Shown here in pieces: positions 1 through 5,815 of a stretch of DNA of 8,495 nucleotides. The notes under the pieces were generated by a model. That model was not told the DNA's origin. It was given only the letters and a program-made list of their open reading frames with translations, and did no database searches. Positions within the stretch are counted from its first letter, which is position 1, and each line of letters starts with the position of its first letter. Source of the stretch: an uncultured Bacilli bacterium (GTDB taxonomy: Bacteria; Bacillota_I; Bacilli_A; RF39; UBA660); the NCBI GenBank assembly GCA_949440065.1, contig CASRZP010000059.1, positions 1 through 8,495 on the forward strand, read 5' to 3'. The position numbers were made by a program, and so were the translations under genes.

Positions 1-1878
1 AGAATGATTGATAGACCAATGCGGCCATTGTTTCCTAGTGACTTTAAAAACGCTGTACAAGTGGTTAATACGGTATTATCTGTTGATCAAGATTGTTCAC
101 CAGAATTAATGGGGTTATTTGGATCAAGCTTAGCCACATGTATTAGCAAGGTTCCTTTTGATGGACCTGTAGCTGGAGTAAAAGTAGGACATATTGATGG
201 AGAGTTTATCATTAACCCAACACCAGAACAGTTAGAGCTTAGTGATATCGACCTAACCGTAGCAGGAACAGCTGACGCCATTAACATGGTAGAGTCTAGT
301 GCTAGGCAAGTGAGTGAAGATATTATGTTAGAGGCTTTGATGTATGGACATGAGGCGATCAAAGAATTAATTTGCTTTCAACAAGAAATTATCAAAGAAA
401 TTGGACAAGAAAAAATGGATTATGAGCGTTTAGTCATTGAACCATCATTAAAAGAGGAAATCGAAAAAGAAGCAACAGAGGCCATCAATCAAGCTTTAAG
501 AATCAAAGATAAATTAGAAAAATATCAACGATTAGATGAAATTAAAGAAAATATAGTTAAGCATTATCAAGAAGAAAATGAAGAAGCGCTAAAACCTGAT
601 CAATTACAAGAATTATTAACGAAGGTTCGTTTGGTATTAGAAGAAATAGAATATAACGTATTTAGAAAAATTGTTGTCTTAGAGCATACTAGAGCTGATG
701 GTAGAAGAATGGATGAGATTAGACCTTTATCAACAGCTATTGATTTATTACCAAGAACGCATGGTTCAGCCCTTTTTACTAGAGGACAAACACAAAGTTT
801 AAGTATTACCACTCTTGGGGCTTTAGGAGAACATCAAATTTTAGATGGGCTTAGCTTAGAAGCAGAAAAACGCTTTATGCTACATTATAATTTCCCAGCA
901 TTTTCAGTAGGGGAAACAGGAAGGTATGGTGCTCCTGGTAGAAGAGAAATTGGACATGGTGCTTTAGGAGAAAAAGCCCTTTTGCAAGTTATCCCAACGG
1001 AAGAAGATTTTCCCTACACCATTCGTGTAGTATCAGAAATTTTAGAAAGTAATGGAAGTAGTAGTCAAGCAAGTATTTGCGCTGGATGTATGAGTTTAAT
1101 GGCAGCAGGAGTTCCGATTAAAGCACCTGTTGCGGGTATTGCTATGGGATTAATTACCGAAGGGGATAAATACACCATTTTAACGGATATCCAAGGAATG
1201 GAAGATCATCTAGGAGATATGGACTTTAAAGTAGCAGGAACAAAACAGGGTATTTGTGCGTTACAAATGGATATTAAAATTAAAGGAATCACCAAAGAAA
1301 TTTTAAAGGAAGCCCTAGATCAAGCTAAAAAAGCTCGCTTAGAGGTTTTATCGGTAATGGAGAAAGAAATTAGTGAACCAAGAAAAGAAGTTAGTAAATA
1401 TGCACCAAAGACATTAACATTCATGATTAATCCTAATAAGATTAAAGATGTTATTGGAAAAGGTGGTGACATGATAACCAAAATTATTTGTACAGCAAGT
1501 AATGTTACTAGTGTTACTGATGTTAATGCTGTAAAAGTTGACTTAGAAGACGATGGTCGAGTAATCATTTATCATTCTAATCAGGAGATTATCGATAAAA
1601 CAGCAGAAATGATTAAAGACATTGCCCGAGAAGTAGAAGAGGGAAAAATATATGAAGCAACCGTCATCAAAGTGGAAGACTTTGGATGCTTCGTTCAAGT
1701 ATGGCCAGGATGTGAAGGTATGGTTCATGTATCAAAATTAGCCCATGATCGAGTAGATAAGGCAAGTGACATCGTCAAAGTAGGAGATGTTATCACCGTA
1801 AAAGCCATTGGAGTAGATAAAAAAGGAAGATTAAACTTCTCAAGAAAAGATTGTATTCCACCAAAAAAAGAGAAATAA
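1..1878 (+). CDS. pnp: polynucleotide phosphorylase, 5'-truncated by window edge
   Basis: PNPase is a phosphorolytic 3'-to-5' exoribonuclease that acts in cytoplasmic mRNA turnover. The frame is open from base 1. Its first residues (RMIDRPMRPLFP) align with E. coli PNPase from about residue 93, so about 92 residues are missing and the ATG at 4 is not the real start. Visible in order: the end of the first RNase PH core, the helical linker (about 330-690), and the second RNase PH core with LFTRGQTQ, GRREIGHGALGE and EDHLGDMDF. The aspartates of EDHLGDMDF (codons 1204, 1216, 1222) match the E. coli metal/catalytic site D486/D490/D492. A KH domain follows, with GxxG as GKGG at 1456-1467, then an S1 domain at about 1640-1845. 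An extra stretch of about 10 residues, compared with Bacillus, lies just after the KH GxxG helix. There is no long acidic tail. The identification is firm. Confidence 0.97.
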   Translation, partial: RMIDRPMRPLFPSDFKNAVQVVNTVLSVDQDCSPELMGLFGSSLATCISKVPFDGPVAGVKVGHIDGEFIINPTPEQLELSDIDLTVAGTADAINMVESSARQVSEDIMLEALMYGHEAIKELICFQQEIIKEIGQEKMDYERLVIEPSLKEEIEKEATEAINQALRIKDKLEKYQRLDEIKENIVKHYQEENEEALKPDQLQELLTKVRLVLEEIEYNVFRKIVVLEHTRADGRRMDEIRPLSTAIDLLPRTHGSALFTRGQTQSLSITTLGALGEHQILDGLSLEAEKRFMLHYNFPAFSVGETGRYGAPGRREIGHGALGEKALLQVIPTEEDFPYTIRVVSEILESNGSSSQASICAGCMSLMAAGVPIKAPVAGIAMGLITEGDKYTILTDIQGMEDHLGDMDFKVAGTKQGICALQMDIKIKGITKEILKEALDQAKKARLEVLSVMEKEISEPRKEVSKYAPKTLTFMINPNKIKDVIGKGGDMITKIICTASNVTSVTDVNAVKVDLEDDGRVIIYHSNQEIIDKTAEMIKDIAREVEEGKIYEATVIKVEDFGCFVQVWPGCEGMVHVSKLAHDRVDKASDIVKVGDVITVKAIGVDKKGRLNFSRKDCIPPKKEK

Positions 1879-1888
1879 GCTCTTTTTT
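1864..1888 (+). terminator. weak A/U-rich hairpin at the end of pnp
   Basis: AAAAAAGAG (1864-1872) can pair perfectly with CTCTTTTTT (1880-1888) around a 7-base loop that contains the pnp stop codon TAA (1876-1878). The stem has only two G-C pairs, and its right arm doubles as the U-tract. It may be a weak intrinsic terminator or an attenuator with read-through into the next gene. The next promoter starts two bases later. Confidence 0.4.
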
Positions 1889-1889
1889 C

Positions 1890-1918
1890 TTTACAAAAAT
1901 TGAAAAATCCTTTATAAT
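1890..1918 (+). promoter_or_regulatory. sigma-A type promoter for the 452-residue gene
   Basis: TTTACA (1890-1895) and a perfect TATAAT (1913-1918) are separated by exactly 17 bases. Transcription should begin near 1925, giving a leader of about 18 bases that contains the ribosome binding site AGGGG (1932-1936), six bases before the ATG at 1943. The -35 box directly abuts the pnp terminator-like hairpin. Confidence 0.85.
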
Positions 1919-1942
1919 ACAAAGAAAAAACAGGGGTGTCGT

Positions 1943-3301
1943 ATGGAATTATCAAATGAACGATTATATCAATTTGCAGTAAAACATCACTTAGATGGAA
2001 TAAAACAAGCAAAATCTCGCCATTTACTTTTGAAAGAATTTATTAAAATAATGAAAAATATGACAAAAGAAGAGTATGAAAAGTGTACATCTTTATGTAT
2101 TCGTCATCGAGAGTATCAAAAAGAGGAATTACGTATCTTGGCCATTATCGTAAAAGATATGAAAAAGTACAATGATTTTTGCAGCGGAGAATTCTTAACC
2201 AAAGATGAAGAAGTTCCTTCCTATTTAGAATATATTTTTGATCAGGCCATGAATTTTGCTAATTTAGAAGAATTCCTTGCTATAAAAAAAGAAAGTGAAG
2301 AAGAAAAAGATTTTTTAGAATTATTAGAAATTTATCGTGCTTATTATGCTACAGAGGAAGAAAAAGAAAAGTATGACAACTGGATGCGACAAACGAACTA
2401 TCTTTATCGAAAAACACCTTTATTTCTAGGTTATGAAGCTTTTCAAGCCTATCTATTAAAAAAAGATAATCCTAACGCTGTTGAAGAATTTATCAAACGA
2501 AGTTACTTAAAGGAAAATTTTCCTATTCAGCGATATATTGCCAAATATTTACCTTTTGCTAGTAAACAAGAATTAGAAGAATATAAAAAAGTTTGTTCTA
2601 ATGTATTACTGGAAAGTAGAAGTACCATTCTTTTAAAAAAGTGGTATCAATGGTTAACTTCTATTGATATAGAAGAAATGCCCAATTATGAACAACAATT
2701 TTTAAAAAATGAAAACATTTCATCAAGATTATTTCGCATTATCTTAGTATCGAATAAACCTTGTGATGAAATAGCTTATCAAAAATTATACCAAGAATGC
2801 CTTGCTTTAGAAGAAAAGTATCAAATGATTAACGAAAAACGAAAAGAAAAAGAAATGGAACAGTTGATTTTATATTTAAAGAATAATCAATCTTATTTAT
2901 TTAAAGGAGAACCTTTTAGTGTTCTAGACTTCTTTTCCTTAACAGCGTTTTCTTATAATGAAGTACGACAAGATGGATACTTTGGGGAAACCATGTTTCG
3001 TTTTTTCAAGCCATATCAAAAGTTATATTCCATATTACTAGCCGTACAACCTTTAGATTATCAAGATAAGCGACCATATTTTATTACGAAAAGGGAAGAT
3101 GTTAGCGATATTAATACACTAGAAATAGATGGTTTTTACCCTCTTAGCGAAAAAGAACAACAAATGATATGGAATTATATAGAAAAAGTTGTCTTTCCTC
3201 GTCCGCTGAACCTTAAAACATACTTGGAAATAGCCAAGGAATTGGTTGGTCATCCTGACTTTTTACAAGAGTATCAAGTATTAGAAAAAAATAGAAAATA
3301 A
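1943..3301 (+). CDS. hypothetical cytoplasmic helical protein, 452 aa
   Basis: I do not recognise a family. The protein has no signal peptide or membrane segment. It is rich in Lys, Glu, Tyr and Phe and reads as consecutive amphipathic helices, which could suggest a helical-repeat fold; that is inference only. The strongest coiled-coil-like stretch is about residues 280-312, with many K, E and Q. The few cysteines (48, 52, 80, 218, 274, 286) do not form a metal motif. No Walker, nuclease or HTH signature is visible. The C-terminal third (about 320-452) is more hydrophobic and aromatic and may be a separate domain. ATG 1943 is chosen because AGGGG lies six bases upstream and a strong promoter precedes it. 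It sits between pnp and a ylxY-like gene, which are adjacent in Bacillus, so it may be a lineage-specific insertion. Its own promoter suggests independent expression. Confidence 0.85.
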   Translation: MELSNERLYQFAVKHHLDGIKQAKSRHLLLKEFIKIMKNMTKEEYEKCTSLCIRHREYQKEELRILAIIVKDMKKYNDFCSGEFLTKDEEVPSYLEYIFDQAMNFANLEEFLAIKKESEEEKDFLELLEIYRAYYATEEEKEKYDNWMRQTNYLYRKTPLFLGYEAFQAYLLKKDNPNAVEEFIKRSYLKENFPIQRYIAKYLPFASKQELEEYKKVCSNVLLESRSTILLKKWYQWLTSIDIEEMPNYEQQFLKNENISSRLFRIILVSNKPCDEIAYQKLYQECLALEEKYQMINEKRKEKEMEQLILYLKNNQSYLFKGEPFSVLDFFSLTAFSYNEVRQDGYFGETMFRFFKPYQKLYSILLAVQPLDYQDKRPYFITKREDVSDINTLEIDGFYPLSEKEQQMIWNYIEKVVFPRPLNLKTYLEIAKELVGHPDFLQEYQVLEKNRK

Positions 3302-3343
3302 ATTCTTTACTAAATTTTACTAATCTTTTGATTGTTTTCTTCA

Positions 3344-3359
3344 TATAGTGTATTAGGTG
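3344..3359 (+). promoter_or_regulatory. ribosome binding site and possible -10 for the ylxY-like gene
   Basis: AGGTG (3355-3359) lies six bases before ATG 3366. This favours that start over the in-frame GTG at 3357, which is inside the binding site itself. TATAGT (3344-3349) resembles a -10 box, but no good -35 is found 16-18 bases upstream. No terminator is visible after 3301, so read-through from the promoter at 1890-1918 is equally possible. Confidence 0.4.
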
Positions 3360-3365
3360 AAGAGA

Positions 3366-4229
3366 ATGAAAAGAAAACTAACGGAAATTTTTGTCGTTAT
3401 CGGGATTGTTTGCTTTAGTTTTTACTATACTGATCGTGCGGTAGATATTGTAAGAGAAAATGATCCAATGATGAAGGAATTAATGGAAAAATCTAAGGAT
3501 TATGAAATTTTATCCAAAGATGCAACCTTTACGGATAAAGGAATAATTCCAGGACTTAGTGGCAAACAAGTTGATTTGAAGAAGAGTTTTGAAAATATGA
3601 AAAAATATGGTGGTTTTAAAGAAAGTCTTTTGGTGTTTGAAGAGGTAAAACCAGGGGTATCCTTAGAAGAGTATTATGATCGTTATGTGATTAGAGGAAA
3701 TGCTTTAAAAAATAGTGTTTCTTTAGTATTTAAAGTGAATGCTAATGATGATGTGAGTAAGATTCTTAGTGTATTAAATGAAAAAAATGCTCGGGGTACT
3801 TTCTTTATTGATGGAAAGTATTTAGAACAAAATCAAGAAATGGTATACCAACTAGCAAGAGATGATCATGAGGTAGAAATCATGAGTTATGATGGGGGAT
3901 ATTCTAAAAAGAAAATGCAGGAGTCATTTGATTTATTAGAGATGGTTTTAAATCAGCATAGTGGATTTTGTTATGCAGAGTATGATCAAAAAGAGGTTTT
4001 AGAACTTTGTAGTAAAGAACAACGACATACGATTATCCCTAATGCCATTGTATCCAATTATCCATTTTCAACGGTGAAAGGTTATTTAGATAAGGGAAAC
4101 ATTATTAGTTTTTCCATCAATTCTCAAGTAGAGGAAGAACTTCCTATAATTATTAATTATATTCAGCAACGAGGTTATCAAATGATGCGTTTAGATGATT
4201 TATTAAGAGAATCTACTTACGAAAAATAG
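3366..4229 (+). CDS. polysaccharide deacetylase-like membrane-anchored protein, probably catalytically inactive (YlxY-like)
   Basis: The 287-residue protein has a short basic N-terminus and one hydrophobic segment (about residues 6-21), so it is probably an uncleaved signal anchor with the rest outside the membrane. A linker region (about 25-110) precedes a divergent NodB-type domain (about 115-285). Its recognisable core is SLVFKV (119-124) followed by ARGTFFIDGKYL (142-153), which corresponds to the strand-turn after motif 1 (KATFFV-like). Active deacetylases have TFDDG, HxxxH and RxPY. Here these positions read VFKVNAND, HEVEIMSYDGG and CYAEYD, so the catalytic aspartate, the metal-binding histidines and the arginine are not apparent. 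This suggests a pseudoenzyme, perhaps a glycan-binding or structural protein. In Bacillus subtilis ylxY, a polysaccharide deacetylase-family gene, follows pnpA, which supports the assignment by synteny. Orthology to YlxY is inferred, so no symbol is given. Confidence 0.75.
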   Translation: MKRKLTEIFVVIGIVCFSFYYTDRAVDIVRENDPMMKELMEKSKDYEILSKDATFTDKGIIPGLSGKQVDLKKSFENMKKYGGFKESLLVFEEVKPGVSLEEYYDRYVIRGNALKNSVSLVFKVNANDDVSKILSVLNEKNARGTFFIDGKYLEQNQEMVYQLARDDHEVEIMSYDGGYSKKKMQESFDLLEMVLNQHSGFCYAEYDQKEVLELCSKEQRHTIIPNAIVSNYPFSTVKGYLDKGNIISFSINSQVEEELPIIINYIQQRGYQMMRLDDLLRESTYEK

Positions 4230-4232
4230 GGT

Positions 4233-4260
4233 TTGCTTTGATAGAAAAACTTGATAGAAT
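4233..4260 (+). promoter_or_regulatory. weak promoter candidate upstream of the surface-protein gene
   Basis: TTGCTT (4233-4238) and TAGAAT (4255-4260) are 16 bases apart. The -10 matches the consensus at five of six positions, the -35 at only three. If used, it would give a leader of about 160 bases that includes the G-rich tract. It overlaps the direct repeat at 4238-4259. Confidence 0.3.
4238..4259 (+). repeat. direct repeat TTGATAGAA x2, possible operator
   Basis: TTGATAGAA occurs at 4238-4246 and again at 4251-4259, a period of 13 bases. It is followed at once by the inverted repeat TATCTT-A-AAGATA (4261-4273). Such clustering just upstream of a gene could form a regulator binding site, but in AT-rich DNA chance is a real alternative. 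Confidence 0.35.
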
Positions 4261-4273
4261 TATCTTAAAGATA
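4261..4273. repeat. inverted repeat TATCTT-A-AAGATA
   Basis: A perfect six-base inverted repeat with a one-base centre. This is the right size for a dimeric repressor half-site pair, and it sits just downstream of the candidate promoter. It is too short and AT-rich to be a terminator. No regulator gene is next to it. Confidence 0.3.
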
Positions 4274-4412
4274 GGATGTGCAAGTAATGAAAATTAACTA
4301 GGGGGGAGGGGCAGTATTTAAAATAAAACCCTTTAATATCAAGGATGAGAAGCAATTCCCATTCTTTTTATTGCTCTAAAAATGTAGTTTAAAAATCAAA
4401 TATAGAATAGAT

Positions 4413-4417
4413 AGGAG
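4413..4417 (+). promoter_or_regulatory. ribosome binding site deciding the start at 4426
   Basis: AGGAG ends two bases before ATG 4420 but eight bases before the in-frame ATG 4426. The second spacing is normal, so 4426 is taken as the start. Confidence 0.75.
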
Positions 4418-4425
4418 CAATGAAA

Positions 4426-4770
4426 ATGAAAAGTAAAAAATTAGTCATGATTTTAATGATAGGAATTATTGTATCAGGTGTAGTATTATTGTATAAATCG
4501 TTTGCATTGTTTACCCAAAATCTGATAAGTAAGTCAGCCATAACGATAAAAGTTGGAACAATGAATGAAACAATCAAAATAGATGGAGTAGTAGGAAATA
4601 CCTTAACCGTTCCAGCAGGAGGTAGAAAAACATTCACGGTAACGTTAGAAAATTTAAATGGAGAGCAAGGAAAGTTTTTGTTTTACTATATAGGAACATT
4701 ACCTACAGGAGTAAAATTTGGTTACTTAGAAGAATCAGGAAAAAATACACTCCTGGAACAAATGGAATAA
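4426..4770 (+). CDS. N-terminal part of a secreted or surface-anchored protein, frame-interrupted
   Basis: The zero frame encodes 114 residues. A basic start (MKSKK) and a hydrophobic segment (about residues 6-22, LVMILMIGIIVSGVVLLY) lead into SFALFTQ. The layout resembles the export signals of TasA/CalY-type surface proteins, which often have an A-L-F/W motif just after the hydrophobic core. Then follows a beta-rich stretch (about 30-105) with ITIKVG, LTVPAGGRKTFTVTLENL and KFLFYYIG, of the kind found in Ig-like or jelly-roll surface domains. The zero frame ends at TAA 4768-4770, nine codons past an A6 run. The protein-like reading continues in the -1 frame (4746-5660), giving one product of about 411 residues. 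A true short protein is possible, but the domain would stop mid-fold. The family is not firmly recognised. Confidence 0.7.
   Translation: MKSKKLVMILMIGIIVSGVVLLYKSFALFTQNLISKSAITIKVGTMNETIKIDGVVGNTLTVPAGGRKTFTVTLENLNGEQGKFLFYYIGTLPTGVKFGYLEESGKNTLLEQME
4740..4746 (+). other. A AAA AAT heptamer at the frame change (slippery site, indel or sequencing error)
   Basis: The heptamer lies in the exact zero-frame phase (gga-aaa-aat) for canonical X XXY YYZ -1 slippage. After slipping, the next codons read YTPGTNGITLAKNG and stay open for 305 codons. A one-base deletion in what was an A7 run would give the same picture. I see no strong stem-loop in the next 50 bases, and only AGGA directly abutting upstream. 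Confidence 0.6.
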
Positions 4771-5660
4771 CTTTAGCAAAAAATGGAAAGCAAACCTATT
4801 CTTTATATGTAGCAAACACCTCATCTTCTAGTGTCACGATTACTTTGGGTAGTTTAGGAGGCTTAACTGCTCAACCATTATCTATACCAAGTGATGGTCA
4901 CATCATAGAAAAAACTTCAACATCCAATAGCAATATTGTCGCTGTATATCGATATGATCAAACAAATGCTAGCACTAAGTGTATTACAGGAGAAGAGTCC
5001 ACATGTATTAAAATTAATCCTCCACAGACGTATACCGCGGGAACCATTGTAAAATATAAAGTGAATAGTAATACCGAAAAATATTTCCATGTTATGTTTG
5101 ATCATGGAGAAACGCTTACTCTACAACAAAGAGAAAATATAGTGTATGATATAGCATGGTATGCATCAACTAACGATGGTACTAAAGGTCCAACAACAAT
5201 TTTACCAGTATTAGAAGCAGCAACTAATGGATGGAGTAACGTATTAGATCAAACCTATACTCTTGGAACAACCGTATTTAAGGATAATCCATATACTGGA
5301 TGTGATGGTAGTGTTGACACTTCGCTTAAATGTCAAATAAACAGATATACACTACCAGAGCGAACAGCCAAATCAAGAATGATAACTGTACAAGAAGCTC
5401 TTGCTTTAGGATGCAATTTGAATCAGAAAACATGCCCAATATGGATGTATAATTATCTATCAGAATCTACTAAGTATGGAATAACCGTAAACCAAACAGG
5501 AGGACAATACGGAAGCAATGTAGGATATTGGACCTCATCAGTGAATTCAAATCAGCCAGCGTTTGCTTTTCAAATTTTCCACATGGGTTTTGTGGGAAAC
5601 GTTTATAACGTAACAGGTACTATGACAGGTGGTAGAGCAGTTATAAAAATTCAAAAATAG
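4746..5660 (+). CDS. C-terminal part of the secreted or surface protein (-1 frame)
   Basis: The reading is protein-like from the heptamer onward, including the stretch 4746-4844 that lies before the first usable start-like codon (TTG 4845). TTG 4845 has no clear ribosome binding site, so independent initiation is unlikely. Fused to the upstream part it completes the beta-rich domain (TYSLYVANTSSSSVTITLG). A second region of about 250 residues follows. All six cysteines of the fused protein lie here as three close pairs: CITGEESTC, CDGSVDTSLKC and CNLNQKTC. These probably form disulfide loops, which fits an extracellular location. Near the end, NVGYWTSS and GGRAVIKIQK resemble the last strands of formylglycine-enzyme-like or DUF6273-like surface domains (GYW-S-S ... 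GVRPVI). I recall similar proteins in uncultured gut Bacilli, but this is memory, not a search. Function unknown; adhesion or surface coating is a guess. Confidence 0.75.
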   Translation, partial: YTPGTNGITLAKNGKQTYSLYVANTSSSSVTITLGSLGGLTAQPLSIPSDGHIIEKTSTSNSNIVAVYRYDQTNASTKCITGEESTCIKINPPQTYTAGTIVKYKVNSNTEKYFHVMFDHGETLTLQQRENIVYDIAWYASTNDGTKGPTTILPVLEAATNGWSNVLDQTYTLGTTVFKDNPYTGCDGSVDTSLKCQINRYTLPERTAKSRMITVQEALALGCNLNQKTCPIWMYNYLSESTKYGITVNQTGGQYGSNVGYWTSSVNSNQPAFAFQIFHMGFVGNVYNVTGTMTGGRAVIKIQK

Positions 5661-5672
5661 TTTGAACCTTTT
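5650..5672 (+). terminator. very weak terminator-like hairpin after the surface-protein gene
   Basis: TTCAAA (5650-5655) pairs with TTTGAA (5661-5666) across a five-base loop that contains the stop codon TAG, and CCTTTT follows. The stem has one G-C pair only, so it may not work alone. Its placement over the stop codon is like that of the hairpin after pnp. Confidence 0.2.
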
Positions 5673-5692
5673 ATCCATATGAAAATAGAAAG

Positions 5693-5719
5693 TCATAACT
5701 TTAGATGTGTTCATAACTT
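5693..5719 (+). repeat. direct repeat TCATAACTT x2
   Basis: TCATAACTT occurs at 5693-5701 and 5711-5719, a period of 18 bases, about 30 bases upstream of the addB -35 box. It may be a regulatory site or chance in AT-rich spacer DNA. Confidence 0.25.
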
Positions 5720-5748
5720 CTTTTATTTGTTATTTTGTAAAAATTCAC

Positions 5749-5777
5749 TTGTGTATTTAGTTTTAGAATGGTATAGT
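5749..5777 (+). promoter_or_regulatory. extended -10 promoter for addB-addA
   Basis: TTGTGT (5749-5754) and TATAGT (5772-5777) are 17 bases apart. TGG directly before the -10 (5769-5771) makes it an extended -10 promoter. The expected start is near 5784, giving a leader of about 30 bases. No SOS-box-like palindrome is seen next to it. Confidence 0.75.
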
Positions 5778-5803
5778 AATAGCAAATAGAAAACAAGATG
5801 AGC

Positions 5804-5808
5804 GGAGG
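5804..5808 (+). promoter_or_regulatory. ribosome binding site deciding the addB start
   Basis: GGAGG is seven bases before ATG 5816 and four before ATG 5813. It lies inside the reading frame that would begin at ATG 5798, so that longer start is rejected. Confidence 0.8.
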
Positions 5809-5815
5809 TAAAATG

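Larger units (their letters stand above)
4230..4425. other. 196-base intergenic region with short repeats and a G-rich tract
   Basis: No convincing gene lies here. The region holds a 9-base direct repeat, a 6+1+6 inverted repeat, a weak promoter candidate, a G6-A-G4 run, and the ribosome binding site of the next gene. A possible 6-base stem, AGCAAT (4351-4356) with ATTGCT (4370-4375), has a long loop and no U-tract. It is unusually long for this compact window, so it probably carries the control region of the surface-protein gene. I could not match it to a known riboswitch. Confidence 0.5.

Noticed and set aside
4301..4311. G-quadruplex
   Set aside because: Two adjoining G-runs separated by one A do not provide four spaced tracts, so a standard intramolecular quadruplex is not supported.
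4314..4379. Protein-like stretch FKIKPFNIKDEKQF after the G-rich tract
   Set aside because: There is no start codon, the frame is closed upstream by TAG (4298-4300 region), and the length of about 20 residues is compatible with chance. It could be a gene remnant but is not supportable.
4345..4392. 15-codon ORF (ATG 4345 to TAA) as a leader peptide
   Set aside because: The AAGG before it is only one base from the ATG, the peptide has no runs of regulatory codons, and it is well within chance.
5460..5660. C-terminal lectin-like end of the surface protein as a variable region of a diversity-generating retroelement
   Set aside because: No reverse transcriptase, template repeat or adenine-specific variation partner is present in the window.
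5798..5815. AddB start at ATG 5798
   Set aside because: The GGAGG binding site lies downstream of this ATG, and no binding site precedes it at a usable distance.
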